A stretch of DNA of 64,000 nucleotides from Rossellomorea aquimaris (GCF_035590735.1 NZ_CP141595.1:801001-865000); one strand, 5' to 3'; counted from the stretch's first letter, positions 44,458 through 53,414 are shown. Made by a program: numbers and translations. Notes: generated by a model not told the origin, from the sequence alone.

Positions 44458-45336
44458 GTGTACCAATACACCAGGAGTGATAAACTCATTCTTTTCATTA
44501 ACAAAATCCTGCTTGGGGGAATCGTTATCATTGTTCTGTTCCCTTTGATATACGTACTACTATCCTCGGTTCTTGAGCCGAATGTTCTGGTGAAAAAAGG
44601 ATTACTCATCAGCGGTTCGGATTGGACGCTTGAGGGATATAAACGGATCTTCGAGGACGGTACAATCGTCAAAGGATTCATCAACTCGATTCTCTATTCT
44701 GTCGGATTCACGCTCATCACCGTGAGTGTCTGCATCTTTGCAGGCTATTCCCTCTCTGCTGAAGGGCTTGTCGGACGAAAGTTCATCATGGTGTTCTTTC
44801 TCATCACGATGTTCTTCAACGGAGGGTTGATCCCGACGTATATGGTGGTGAAGGACTTAGGGATGCTGAACACGATTTGGGCGATCATCCTTCCCAATGC
44901 CATCAACGTTTGGTTCATTATCCTAGCAAGAACGTACTTCAAATCGATTCCGAATGAGTTGAAGGAAGCAGCAAGGATCGACGGGGCATCCGAGTTCAAG
45001 ATCTTCTTGAACATCGTGTTTCCGTTGTCAAAGCCGATCATCTTTGTCATCGCGCTCTATGCGTTCATCGCACAATGGAATTCATATTTCGATGCGATGA
45101 TCTACCTTGAAGACCGGGATTTGTACCCGTTACAGCTCGTCCTGCGATCGATCCTTATCCAGAATGAGGTGCAGCCGGGAATGATCGCTGACCAGCAGGC
45201 TGCTGCGGAACTCCAAAGAATTTCAGAGATGATCAAGTATTCATCCATCGTATTAGCAAGCTTGCCGCTGATCATTATGTATCCATTCTTCCAGAAATAC
45301 TTTGAAAAAGGTGTTATGGTGGGATCTTTAAAATAA
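44458..45336 (+). CDS. Sugar ABC transporter permease 2 (LplC-type)
   Basis: 292 residues from GTG 44458 with AAAGGGGG upstream, 15 bp after permease 1. Six membrane helices with the EAA loop LKEAARIDGASEFKIFLNIV. The C-terminus MVGSLK is typical for this group. It acts as the second half of the heteromeric channel. Confidence 0.88.
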   Translation: MYQYTRSDKLILFINKILLGGIVIIVLFPLIYVLLSSVLEPNVLVKKGLLISGSDWTLEGYKRIFEDGTIVKGFINSILYSVGFTLITVSVCIFAGYSLSAEGLVGRKFIMVFFLITMFFNGGLIPTYMVVKDLGMLNTIWAIILPNAINVWFIILARTYFKSIPNELKEAARIDGASEFKIFLNIVFPLSKPIIFVIALYAFIAQWNSYFDAMIYLEDRDLYPLQLVLRSILIQNEVQPGMIADQQAAAELQRISEMIKYSSIVLASLPLIIMYPFFQKYFEKGVMVGSLK

Positions 45337-45364
45337 TCTATATTTTATCAATGGGGGTTTAACA

Positions 45365-46978
45365 ATGGGGAAAAAGACGAAGACAATGTCGGTACTACTG
45401 ATGTCAGGCATGCTGCTGGCAGCCGGATGCAGCAACAACAGTGAGAGTGCTTCTTCTGAGAATTATGAACTGGAAAATGTGAAATTTCCTTTAGAGGAAC
45501 AAGTGACACTGAAGATGATGACGTCCAGTTCACCACTTGCTCCGGATGATCCAAATGAAAAGCTGATTTTCAAAAGGCTCCAGGAAGAAACGGGAGTGAA
45601 GATCGACTGGACCAATTATACAGCGGGGGAAACTTTTAATGAAAAGCGGAATCTGGCTGTCGCGAGTGGCGAGCTTCCAGACGCGATCATGAATGCGGGA
45701 TACAGTGACTATGAGCTATTGAAGCTTGCGAAGGATGGAGCGATCGTTCCTGTTGAGGATTTGATTGATGAACATATGCCCAACCTGAAAAAGGTCTTGG
45801 AAGATGCGCCTGAATATCGCTCGATGATGACGGCACCGGATGGGCATATTTATTCCTTCCCTTGGATTGAAGAGCTTGGTTCAGGAAAGGAAAGCATCCA
45901 CTCTGTTGATGACTTCCCTTGGATCAATGTTGAATGGCTGAATAAACTGGGGCTTGAAATGCCGAAAACAACCGATGAACTTAAAGAAGTCCTGAAAGCA
46001 TTCAAGACTCAGGATCCAAACGGGAATGGTGAGGCAGATGAAATCCCGATGTCCTTCATCATCAACCATGGAGGTGAAGATGTGTCCTTCTTGTTCGGTT
46101 CATTCGGACTCGGTGAGAACTGGGATCACACTGTCGTCACCAATGACGGTGAAGTGAAGCTGACGGCAGCCGACGAAGGGTATAAGGATGCCATCAATTA
46201 TTTAAATGAATTATATAAAGAAGATTTGATTGACGTAGAAGCCTTTGAACAGGATTGGAATACCTACCTGTCGAAAGGGAAAGAAGGACGTTACGGCATG
46301 TACTTCACATGGGATAAAGCCAACATCACGGGTATGAACGATCAATATGACCTCATGCCAGCCCTTGAAGGCCCCGATGGAACGAAGAATGTGGCGAGAA
46401 CGAACGGTATGGGATTTGACCGGAATAAAATGGTCATCACGAGTGCTAACGAGAACCTTGAATTAACGGCGAAGTGGATCGATCAATTCTATAACCCGCT
46501 TCAATCGGTTCAAAATAACTGGGGAACATATGGGGATGACAAACAGCAAAACATCTTCGAAATGGATAGTGCCAGTAATTCATTAAAACACCTTCCATTA
46601 GAAGGAACCGCTCCTGTTGAGCTCAGGGAAAAGACATCCGTCGGCGGTCCACTGGCAATCTTGGACGAATACTATGGAGCCGTGACGACGAAACCGGATG
46701 ATGCTGCCTGGAGACTGGGGCTCATGAAGGAAGTCATGGTACCGGATATGAAGGCGGATAACATCTATCCAAAAGTATTCTTCTCCCTTGAGGAGTTAGA
46801 TAAGCTTTCGAAGATCGAGACCGATTTGCTTGCTTATGTGAAGCGTAAAAAGGCGGAATGGATCACCAACGGGAAAGCCGATGAAGAATGGGCGGATTAC
46901 TTGAAAGAACTCGATCGCCTCGGGTTACAGGAGTGGCTGAAAATAAAGCAGGATGGATATGACCGTAACCAATCATAA
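45365..46978 (+). CDS. Sugar-binding lipoprotein of the ABC transporter (LplA-type)
   Basis: 537 residues. The signal peptide has lipobox LAAGC (residues 18-22), followed by a Ser/Asn linker. The body is a long family 1 binding protein with LKMMTSSSPLAPDDPNEKLI and a calcium-loop-like DPNGNGEADEIP. It captures the oligosaccharide for the two permeases. The context with GH32 and a fructokinase suggests fructo-oligosaccharides, levan fragments or sucrose. Confidence 0.85.
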   Translation: MGKKTKTMSVLLMSGMLLAAGCSNNSESASSENYELENVKFPLEEQVTLKMMTSSSPLAPDDPNEKLIFKRLQEETGVKIDWTNYTAGETFNEKRNLAVASGELPDAIMNAGYSDYELLKLAKDGAIVPVEDLIDEHMPNLKKVLEDAPEYRSMMTAPDGHIYSFPWIEELGSGKESIHSVDDFPWINVEWLNKLGLEMPKTTDELKEVLKAFKTQDPNGNGEADEIPMSFIINHGGEDVSFLFGSFGLGENWDHTVVTNDGEVKLTAADEGYKDAINYLNELYKEDLIDVEAFEQDWNTYLSKGKEGRYGMYFTWDKANITGMNDQYDLMPALEGPDGTKNVARTNGMGFDRNKMVITSANENLELTAKWIDQFYNPLQSVQNNWGTYGDDKQQNIFEMDSASNSLKHLPLEGTAPVELREKTSVGGPLAILDEYYGAVTTKPDDAAWRLGLMKEVMVPDMKADNIYPKVFFSLEELDKLSKIETDLLAYVKRKKAEWITNGKADEEWADYLKELDRLGLQEWLKIKQDGYDRNQS

Positions 46979-47042
46979 TTAAATTCAGGCTGTACCTTGC
47001 CCAGGCAATCGTGCAGCCTTTCGAATGCAAAGGAGAATCCAT

Positions 47043-48560
47043 ATGACGAATCATTATCAAGAAAAAATGAGCCTTTATTCAGAAACCTATCGTCCGCAAT
47101 TTCACTTTTCACCGAAGGAAAAGTGGCTTAATGATCCGAATGGGATGGTCTATTTCGAAGGGGAATATCATCTCTTCTTTCAATATCATCCACAAGGAAC
47201 CACGTGGGGACCAATGCACTGGGGGCATGCGGTTAGTCGGGATTTGATCCATTGGGAGGAGCTGCCGATCGCTCTTTATCCTGACGAGCACGGTGCTATT
47301 TTCTCTGGAAGCGCGGTGGTGGATTGGAAGAATACATCGGGTTTCTTTGAGAAGGGGAATGGCGGACTGGTCGCCATTTTTACTAGCGCGGACTCATATC
47401 CGGATTCCGATCGTCCAAGGCAGAGGCAAAGTCTAGCCTTTAGTCTTGATCATGGCAGGACGTGGGAGAAATACGAGGGAAATCCTGTCCTGTCAGATGA
47501 AGACATTACCGATTACCGGGATCCGAAAGTATTTTGGCATGAGGAATCTGAAAGGTGGGTCATGGTGCTGGCGACGGGTCAAACGATTACCATATATACG
47601 TCTCCTAACTTGATCGACTGGGAGTTTGCCAGTGAATTCGGTCAGGACGAAGGCTCCCATTCCGGAGTATGGGAATGCCCGGATCTGTTTCCACTCATGG
47701 TCGACGGAAATCCCGATCATGTTAAATGGGTGATGCTGGTGAGCATTGGTGACAATCCCGATTTCAAGGAAGGTTCAAGGACCCAGTACTTTGTTGGGGA
47801 CTTTGACGGCAAGACGTTTAGCAACCATCATAATGCAGACACCATCCTCTGGCTTGATCACGGGAGGGACAATTACGCTGGAGTGAGCTGGTCCGATATC
47901 CCTGAAAAGGACGGAAGACGAATCTATATTGGATGGATGAACAACTGGAGATATGCAAACCAGGTTCCGACTGAAACATGGAGAGGAGCCATGACATTGC
48001 CTAGAGAATTGACCTTGATTTCTACGGCAGACGGGGTTCATCTTTTACAAAAACCTGTATCTGAAATGAATAGAATCAGAAAAGAATCAAAGGTCATCAA
48101 GGCAATAGAGCTAACGGATGAAGCGTACTCAATGGATGTAAATCATGAATTAATGGAAGTGAATCTGGCCGTAACGTTGGAAGAGGCAAAGGAGTTCAGG
48201 CTGACTATCCACCATTCATCCGATGAGAAAACGAGTATCCGGTACAATCGAATCACCCACATGTTATCGGTCGATCGGACTCAGTCAGGAGAACACGACT
48301 TTTCTGATTCATTTCCGGGAATTTCCGAATGTCCTGTGGCATTAATGGACGATACGCTCAGCCTTCAGTTATTCCTGGACTCATCTTCCTTAGAGGTATT
48401 CGCACAGGGAGGACGGGGAGTATTAACCAACCTGATCTTTCCAAAGGGAACGAATCATACCCTTTCCCTCACTGCCATAGGAGGTGGTGCCAAGGTAGAA
48501 GAGCTCTTGGTTACCGAGCTTTCATCTATCTGGGGAAAGGAAGTACGAGAGCATGAATGA
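47043..48560 (+). CDS. GH32 fructan/sucrose hydrolase
   Basis: 505 residues from ATG 47043 with AAAGGAGAA upstream. The GH32 active site is complete: nucleophile in WLNDPNG (about residue 30), RDPKVF (near 160) and acid/base Glu in ECPDLF (near 210). A C-terminal beta-sandwich follows (SLQLFLDSSSLEVFAQGGRG). There is no signal peptide, so it cleaves imported fructosides in the cytoplasm to fructose and glucose or shorter fructans. The fructokinase gene overlaps it by 8 bp. Confidence 0.92.
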   Translation: MTNHYQEKMSLYSETYRPQFHFSPKEKWLNDPNGMVYFEGEYHLFFQYHPQGTTWGPMHWGHAVSRDLIHWEELPIALYPDEHGAIFSGSAVVDWKNTSGFFEKGNGGLVAIFTSADSYPDSDRPRQRQSLAFSLDHGRTWEKYEGNPVLSDEDITDYRDPKVFWHEESERWVMVLATGQTITIYTSPNLIDWEFASEFGQDEGSHSGVWECPDLFPLMVDGNPDHVKWVMLVSIGDNPDFKEGSRTQYFVGDFDGKTFSNHHNADTILWLDHGRDNYAGVSWSDIPEKDGRRIYIGWMNNWRYANQVPTETWRGAMTLPRELTLISTADGVHLLQKPVSEMNRIRKESKVIKAIELTDEAYSMDVNHELMEVNLAVTLEEAKEFRLTIHHSSDEKTSIRYNRITHMLSVDRTQSGEHDFSDSFPGISECPVALMDDTLSLQLFLDSSSLEVFAQGGRGVLTNLIFPKGTNHTLSLTAIGGGAKVEELLVTELSSIWGKEVREHE

Positions 48561-49515
48561 CCCTTCGATTTTATGCATTGGTGAACTGCTCATCGATTTC
48601 TTTTGTACCGATATCAATAAAGACCTGGCTCTAGGCCAACATTTTTCCAAGCAAGCAGGAGGGGCTCCTGCGAATGTGTGTGCCACCATTACCATACTTG
48701 GGGGGCGAGCCAGATTCCTGAGCAAAGTAGGAAATGACCCGTTCGGCCATTTCCTGAAAAACACCATGAAAGATCTTACCATTGATGATTCTTCCATTCT
48801 TCTTGATGAGCATCATCCTACGACTCTGGCATTTGTATCATTGAAAGAAGACGGGGAAAGAGATTTCGTGTTTAATCGAGGGGCGGATGCCCATCTGAAC
48901 AAGGAAGACCTTCATCAAAGCAGCTGGAGGGAATCTTCAATCATTCACTTCGGATCGGCTACCGCTTTACTGGATGATCCCTTTAAATCCGCGTACGTAT
49001 CCTTCATCCAAACGGCCAAAGAAGCAGGGAAATTCGTCTCCTTTGACCCGAACTTCCGAAGCGATTTATGGAAGGGGAGAGAGGGGGATTTCATTGGGGT
49101 GGCGGAGCAGTGCATCAGTCAAGCAGACTTCGTCAAAGTAAGTGAAGAGGAATGTAAGATCATTTCTGGATTCGCCCATCTATCAGATGGAGTCAAACAT
49201 TTTCATAGACTGGGAGCAAATACCGTAGCCGTCACCCTTGGGAAGGATGGAACACTGGTTTCAAATGGAAAAGAATCGTGTATCGTCCCAAGCATTCCCG
49301 TTCATTCCATTGATTCAACGGGGGCAGGCGATGCATTCGTTGGGGCGACACTGCATCAATTCAATCACTATCAGGATCCGAAAGCCCTCCTGAAGGATTT
49401 CGAAGAACTAAAGAACGTCATTTCAACCAGCAATCGCGTGGGGGCAACTGTTTGTACAAAAATAGGGGCGATCAGCGCGATAAGAGAATTAGAGGGACGG
49501 ACCTCTAATTGGTGA
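48553..49515 (+). CDS. Fructokinase, PfkB/ribokinase family
   Basis: 320 residues. The N-terminal motif GGAPANVCATITILGGRARF and the C-terminal anion-hole motif STGAGDAFVGA, which holds the catalytic Asp, are intact. It phosphorylates fructose released by the GH32 enzyme, probably to fructose-6-phosphate. The last residues (EGRTSN) are encoded by a half-palindrome AGGGACGGACCTCT (49493-49506) of repeat family D, so the C-terminus has probably been altered by repeat insertion. Confidence 0.88.
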   Translation: MNDPSILCIGELLIDFFCTDINKDLALGQHFSKQAGGAPANVCATITILGGRARFLSKVGNDPFGHFLKNTMKDLTIDDSSILLDEHHPTTLAFVSLKEDGERDFVFNRGADAHLNKEDLHQSSWRESSIIHFGSATALLDDPFKSAYVSFIQTAKEAGKFVSFDPNFRSDLWKGREGDFIGVAEQCISQADFVKVSEEECKIISGFAHLSDGVKHFHRLGANTVAVTLGKDGTLVSNGKESCIVPSIPVHSIDSTGAGDAFVGATLHQFNHYQDPKALLKDFEELKNVISTSNRVGATVCTKIGAISAIRELEGRTSNW

Positions 49516-49558
49516 TAGTTATATATTAGCGCACTGATTGGTGTCTGATGACCAGCAT

Positions 49559-49612
49559 GGGGACGGTTCTGGTGCTTCCTCTTTCATGATAAGAAGCACG
49601 AGAACCGTCCCC
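49559..49612. repeat. Family A inverted pair (REPIN-like) copy 1
   Basis: GGGGACGGTTCTGGTGCTTC (49559-49578) and its inverse GAAGCACGAGAACCGTCCCC (49593-49612) differ at one base; 14-base AT-rich spacer. Confidence 0.8.
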
Positions 49613-49633
49613 GTTTTCCCTTCAAATAAAAAG

Positions 49634-49685
49634 AAATATGGAAAAGGAAGTGTAAAACATATTTGACACTTCCTTTTCCATATTT
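49634..49685. promoter_or_regulatory. 20-bp perfect inverted repeat over the XRE promoter
   Basis: AAATATGGAAAAGGAAGTGT and its exact complement flank a 12-base spacer. The inner part GTGTAAAA...ACAC (49650-49669) resembles the second operator downstream and overlaps the -35 box. Confidence 0.7.
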
Positions 49686-49691
49686 TATCAT
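49663..49691 (+). promoter_or_regulatory. Promoter of the XRE regulator gene
   Basis: TTGACA (49663-49668), 17-bp spacer, TATCAT (49686-49691). A near-consensus sigma-A promoter bracketed by two similar palindromes. Confidence 0.75.
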
Positions 49692-49695
49692 ATAG

Positions 49696-49715
49696 GTGTA
49701 AAAGGTTTTTTACAC
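49696..49715. promoter_or_regulatory. Operator-like palindrome GTGTAAAA-GGTT-TTTTACAC
   Basis: Perfect 8-bp arms just downstream of the -10 box. The same GTGTAAAA half occurs in the upstream palindrome, 46 bp away, suggesting binding by the encoded XRE dimer and autoregulation. Confidence 0.65.
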
Positions 49716-49739
49716 ATTGCAATTGTGGAGGAAGATGAA

Positions 49740-49949
49740 ATGGAGAATAGAATCAAGGAGTACAGAGAAAAAATCAGTCTTTCACAAGGGAAGTTAGCTG
49801 AATTATGTAACGTAAGCAGACAGACGATTAACGCTATTGAGAATAACAAATATGACCCAAGTTTAAAGTTAGCATTTGATATTGGAAGGAATTTAGGAGT
49901 AGTGATGGAGGATTTATTTATACAATCAGAAAAAGGAGCGAATAAATAA
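49740..49949 (+). CDS. Small XRE-family transcriptional regulator
   Basis: 69 residues from ATG 49740, with GGAGGAAG upstream. A single helix-turn-helix domain fills the protein: KEYREKISLSQGKLAELCNV, then SRQTINAIENNKYDPSLKLA. Such stand-alone regulators usually pair with a small membrane protein; the next gene overlaps its stop and encodes one. Two palindromes around its promoter are the expected operators. Confidence 0.85.
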   Translation: MENRIKEYREKISLSQGKLAELCNVSRQTINAIENNKYDPSLKLAFDIGRNLGVVMEDLFIQSEKGANK

Positions 49950-50341
49950 TGGATAAGTCAAGAAAGATCATTGCTGTTTTAGCGTTTATTGTATTCCTTA
50001 TACTAGTTGGATTTGTACTATACAAATACCTTCGTTTTGGAACTATAGATGGTGGAGCGGGATTCTTTAGTTTTGTTGCTTTAGCATATTTTTTTAATTG
50101 GCTTAATGGAAGTGAACATGATGGTGGTGGAGAGAAGGATGAATTAGACGAACATATTAAAACTCAAAGTGCTAAAATAGGATACTTTGTGTTAATGATT
50201 TCAGCAGGGTTAATTCTATTCATTTCTGAAGGTACATCCAGCTTAAATGATATTGATAACTATCCTTTACTAATCGTGGTTGGTCTAACCTTTGTTACTC
50301 TCCCGTTTATCGAATTCATATATTCAAAGAAGTTTAGATAA
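49949..50341 (+). CDS. Membrane protein paired with the XRE regulator
   Basis: 130 residues, about four membrane helices in two hairpins (IIAVLAFIVFLILVGFVLYK and later IGYFVLMISAGLILFISEG), separated by an acidic loop. Start overlaps the XRE stop (TAATG). It resembles DUF2178-like proteins that accompany small XRE regulators. Function unknown. Confidence 0.65.
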   Translation: MDKSRKIIAVLAFIVFLILVGFVLYKYLRFGTIDGGAGFFSFVALAYFFNWLNGSEHDGGGEKDELDEHIKTQSAKIGYFVLMISAGLILFISEGTSSLNDIDNYPLLIVVGLTFVTLPFIEFIYSKKFR

Positions 50342-50359
50342 TATGATACATATTTTGTC

Positions 50360-50413
50360 AGGGTCAGGCCTCACTGAGTTAATGCGTTGGCACAGTGAGG
50401 CCTGACCCTTTTC
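50360..50413. repeat. Family C-like long palindrome copy 5
   Basis: AGGGTCAGGCCTCACTG / CAGTGAGGCCTGACCCT, 17-bp perfect stem, 16-base loop, T tail. It directly follows the membrane-protein gene and could terminate its transcript. Confidence 0.75.
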
Positions 50414-50449
50414 TTAGTGTTCAATACACTGGAAAACCTTAAAAAAATT

Positions 50450-50545
50450 TAATGTTCAGGATTTTTACGGAATTCTCGTATCCTGTATGGTAAGTTATTA
50501 TTTGGTATACACAAGTTCTACTCTATTAAGAAAGTGTATTATGAA
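50450..50545 (+). repeat. Copy of the upstream region of the luxR-type gene
   Basis: Similar to 24075-24170: TAATGTT-AGG-TTTT, then TATGGTAAGTTATTATTTGG and CTCTATTAAG-A-GTGTATT-TG in the same order. Here no regulator follows, only a small membrane protein gene. Confidence 0.6.
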
Positions 50546-50583
50546 AATGAAATTATAAAATTCTTTAGGGAGAATCCTGTGAT

Positions 50584-50820
50584 ATGAATAAACAGATAAT
50601 CGGTTCTATTTTTTTCCTAATGACAACGATCCTTTATAGTACCAAATACATCACAGCAGCAATCGCAGGTGCCGATAATGGTGCATGGGGTGAAAAAGAT
50701 TTTGTCCTATATCTATCCTTTACACCAAGTATTTTTAATGTATTTATTTACTTTACAATGTTAATAGGTATTATATATTTTGTTTGGGGGATTAGTGATA
50801 GTAAAAAAGAAACAACTTAA
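50584..50820 (+). CDS. Small membrane protein
   Basis: 78 residues with GGGAGAA upstream. Two membrane helices (IIGSIFFLMTTILYSTKYIT and FIYFTMLIGIIYFVWGI) flank an extracytoplasmic loop. It is preceded by the region copied from the luxR-type promoter. Function unknown. Confidence 0.6.
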   Translation: MNKQIIGSIFFLMTTILYSTKYITAAIAGADNGAWGEKDFVLYLSFTPSIFNVFIYFTMLIGIIYFVWGISDSKKETT

Positions 50821-50829
50821 CCCAGACAG

Positions 50830-50858
50830 GAAGAGCAGATTATTTTTGCTCTTCTTTT
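50830..50858 (+). terminator. Terminator
   Basis: GAAGAGCA / TGCTCTTC stem with T tail after the small membrane-protein gene. Confidence 0.7.
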
Positions 50859-50962
50859 ATTATCATCTTAATGAACACTGAATAGTGCCTGACCTAATCA
50901 CGGTAAAGCTGACGCTGTTTTTCATATCTGGTTCTACATTAATATCGGAAAGGATGATGTTG

Positions 50963-51175
50963 ATGAAAAAAAAGCAACTATACTTCCTGGGGTTTTTCCT
51001 CATATTCCCACTTATATTTATCACGAGCTTCTTATTATGGGGGAGTGTGATAAAAGGAAATGGTCTATGGACCTTGATGACAGATGGGTTATCGATCTTA
51101 GGAATCTATTATATCCTCACGAGTATTATCTTTAGCTTTGTTATGAGGAAACAAGTGAAATTCGAAAATGAATGA
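50963..51175 (+). CDS. Small membrane protein
   Basis: 70 residues from ATG 50963, with GGAAAGGATG upstream; an upstream ATG at 50885 lacks a ribosome site. Two hydrophobic helices (LYFLGFFLIFPLIFITSFLL, GIYYILTSIIFSFVM). Unknown function. A strong terminator follows. Confidence 0.55.
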   Translation: MKKKQLYFLGFFLIFPLIFITSFLLWGSVIKGNGLWTLMTDGLSILGIYYILTSIIFSFVMRKQVKFENE

Positions 51176-51179
51176 AATG

Positions 51180-51230
51180 GAAATGCCCCCGAACGTAGAA
51201 AGTTTCAGCGGACGGGGGCATTTCTTTTTT
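51180..51230. terminator. Strong terminator
   Basis: GAAATGCCCCCG / CGGGGGCATTTC 12-bp stem, T6 on the plus strand. It separates convergent genes. Confidence 0.85.
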
Positions 51231-51263
51231 AGTTAAATTCATTATCTATCATACTAGGTTCCA

Positions 51264-51668
51264 TTACTTATCAATCACAATATTTGAATTGATTTTTAAT
51301 AGTTCCTCTATAAATCTCTCTTTTTCTTTTGGGGAAATGGTAACAAATTTTGATTTTGAATGTATGATACCTATCCGATCGACTGAAAGAGCAGGACCGA
51401 CAAATGGGCTTTTTATATAATGCAATCTTTGAATGTCATGAATATTAACTTTGAATTTCATGGGTCCATATATGATAATGATTTTTTCATTGATTATTGT
51501 GTAGCCCGTTCTAAACCACATAAACAAATAGATCATTCCTGGGATCATCAGTGTAATGATTAGAACGATTGAAAAATCTTCAGACCTTGCTGGCAATACG
51601 ATAAAGATAAAGGCAGTTGAAAAATGAATCATACTCATCCAGATATCTCTTTTCGAAGGGAAATACAT
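51264..51668 (-). CDS. bPH_4 (DUF1200-type) PH-like membrane protein
   Basis: 134 residues from ATG 51668, with TGGAGTGG upstream. Two membrane helices near the N-terminus are followed by the typical domain: YTIINEKIIIIYGPMKFKV and the diagnostic PALSVDRIGIIHSK. It is a clearer member of the family than the protein at 16445. Its role is unknown; some relatives are immunity proteins. Confidence 0.75.
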   Translation of the reverse strand: MYFPSKRDIWMSMIHFSTAFIFIVLPARSEDFSIVLIITLMIPGMIYLFMWFRTGYTIINEKIIIIYGPMKFKVNIHDIQRLHYIKSPFVGPALSVDRIGIIHSKSKFVTISPKEKERFIEELLKINSNIVIDK

Positions 51669-51930
51669 TTGACCACTCCATATTGTCAATTAAAGGTGTA
51701 AATAATGCTATCAAAAACCTTCTTTAGTTTACCATAAAATACCTATTCTAAATGTATAAAGGATAACTCTTTCTTCTTATATTGTTGCCTGCCCAACACG
51801 GGAAAGCTGGGGGGCAGAAATCGTTTTTCGTTACTCCCTCCTGTTGAAAACCAGATACTCATCAAGAATCTCAAAACCAAAGAAGGAAAAAAGGAATCTT
51901 TGAAGAATAGTAATAGCGGATACTGGTTTC
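51669..51930. other. Intergenic region
   Basis: No gene supported. It contains short purine-rich stretches and no clear terminator or promoter. Confidence 0.4.
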
Positions 51931-52130
51931 TTACAGGCTGTTGATCCCATTCATGCTTCTAGATTCTTTTCCAGATATCATGTCGGCTATTGATTTGACG
52001 GGCGTCATGTATTCCCTATTGCAATGGGTGATCCTTGGGTATTTTTCATCATAGGCGATTGCAGTGTCTAAGTTTTTCACCGTAAACACGATATACCGTT
52101 TTATGATGTGATTCGAATCAAAATACTCTA
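51931..52130 (-). pseudogene. C-terminal fragment of an unrecognised gene
   Basis: The minus-strand frame is open for about 66 codons to the stop at 51931, reading LEYFDSNHIIKRYIVFTVKN and then LDTAIAYDEKYPRITHCNRE. It has no plausible start with a ribosome site and runs into the leader of the SRPBCC gene. The composition looks like real protein. It is probably the remaining tail of a deleted gene. Confidence 0.45.
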
Positions 52131-52149
52131 ATGTTCGGGAGGAAATGAA

Positions 52150-52665
52150 ATGACCAGCAATACGTTGACTTCAAGGGTGGAGAATGATCGGGTACTTGTG
52201 CTTGAGCGAGAATTTGATGCGCCGCGTGAGCTAGTGTTTACTATGTTTAAAGACTCTGAACATCTCAAACAGTGGTGGGGACCGAGGGGCTGGGAGCTTC
52301 CCGTATGTAACGTGGATTTCCGCCCGGGAGGTGTGTGGCACTTCTGCATGAAGTGCACTGATAAGAATCAAGGAGAATTCTTCGGTATGGAATCTTGGGG
52401 AAAAGGGGTTTACAAGGAGATCATCGAGCCGGAGAAGATCATCTATGTCGATTCCTTCTCAGATCCGGAAGGCAGTACGAATAAAGACATGCCGTCGACA
52501 ACTAATACATTGGAATTCATCGATTTGGGTGGCAGGACGAAGCTGATCAACCATGCTGAATATGATTCGGCAGAGTCTCTCAAGATCGTTACTGATATGG
52601 GTGTGATAGAAGGCATAACCGAAACGTGGAACCGGCTGGAGGAAGCCCTTCAGAAGATGAAATAA
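52150..52665 (+). CDS. SRPBCC/AHSA1-domain protein
   Basis: 171 residues with GGGAGG upstream. The START-like fold signature is clear: LVLEREFDAPRELVFTMFKD, then LKQWWGPRGWELPVCNVDFR and the closing ITETWNRLEEALQKMK helix. Such proteins bind small hydrophobic ligands or stress-related partners. It stands alone with no operon partner. Confidence 0.85.
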   Translation: MTSNTLTSRVENDRVLVLEREFDAPRELVFTMFKDSEHLKQWWGPRGWELPVCNVDFRPGGVWHFCMKCTDKNQGEFFGMESWGKGVYKEIIEPEKIIYVDSFSDPEGSTNKDMPSTTNTLEFIDLGGRTKLINHAEYDSAESLKIVTDMGVIEGITETWNRLEEALQKMK

Positions 52666-52691
52666 AGTCAGGATACAACAATAAGTTTATT

Positions 52692-52745
52692 AGGGTCTGA
52701 TCCTCAACAACCTAAATCATTTCCGCGCAGGGATCAGACTCTTTT
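52692..52745. repeat. Family C-like imperfect palindrome copy 6
   Basis: AGGGTCTGATCCTC and GGGATCAGACTCTTTT arms with a 26-base interior. A further hairpin AGCTCAGGACA / TGTTCTGAGCT with a GGACAGGTGTTCC centre lies at 52765-52797. Confidence 0.55.
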
Positions 52746-52992
52746 CCAGAAACAACTAAACATAAGCTCAGGACAGGTGTTCCATGTTCTGAGCTATTTG
52801 GCGTTTGAAATTAATAGCATCTTATCCACGAAATGTTGTAAGGACATCAAGAGAAGGAGTTACTGGGAGCTGTGTAATGATAAATGAACATATTTAAGGT
52901 TTGCCTAAGGATGGATTAAGGTTAGTTTAACGTACTGCAATTATAATAATAAAGTTGGGTTTAGTTATTGATTAAAGGAGGATGTTAAGTGG

Positions 52993-53334
52993 GTGAGGAC
53001 AATCGGTATCCTACTTTACTGTGTTATTGCATTGGTATTTTCAGCATGTGATGCTCAGATTGAAGGAAAAGACTCAAGCAACAAAGAAACTGGCAGCTGG
53101 GGATATGAACTCATTAATAGTGACATTCAAAGAGAAGGTGGAAAATCCATTAAAATTGCTGTGCTTGATAGTGGAATTAATTCTTCATTACCCAAACTTA
53201 AAGACAGGGTAATAAAGTCATTTGATGTCATTGAGAATGTTGAAGTTACGAAAGATTCATTCAATCATGGTACTTCAGTAGCAGCGATTATTTGGGGAAA
53301 AAAGCGAAAATATCACAGTATGATTTATATATAG
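52993..53334 (+). pseudogene. Truncated subtilase-like lipoprotein
   Basis: GTG 52993 with AAGGAGG upstream. A lipoprotein signal (LVFSAC, lipobox Cys near 19) is followed by the first part of an S8 peptidase: Asp motif IAVLDSGIN and His motif HGTSVAAIIWG. The sequence breaks at about 53297, before the Ser motif, and continues out of frame into a toxin tail. It cannot be an active protease. The joint looks like a deletion between two genes. Confidence 0.75.
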
Positions 53335-53414
53335 ATAAAGATACTAAAAGAGTCTGGATATACAAAAAAGGTGGAAAAGGAACGCCGATCCCCACAGAAG
53401 AATTTATTAAGTAA
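53301..53414 (+). pseudogene. C-terminal tail of a polymorphic toxin
   Basis: In a frame different from the subtilase, the sequence reads AKISQYDLYIDKDTKRVWIY and then KKGGKGTPIPTEEFIK before TAA. This ending (D-x-Y-x-D...KKGGKG.PI.T..) is common at the end of C-terminal toxin domains of secreted polymorphic toxins. Only the last 37 codons remain. It is followed after 21 bp by the DUF4279 gene, the expected immunity partner. Confidence 0.6.

Noticed and set aside
49519..49722. 67-codon minus-strand frame
   Set aside because: Made of a family A pair and the XRE control region; not protein-like.
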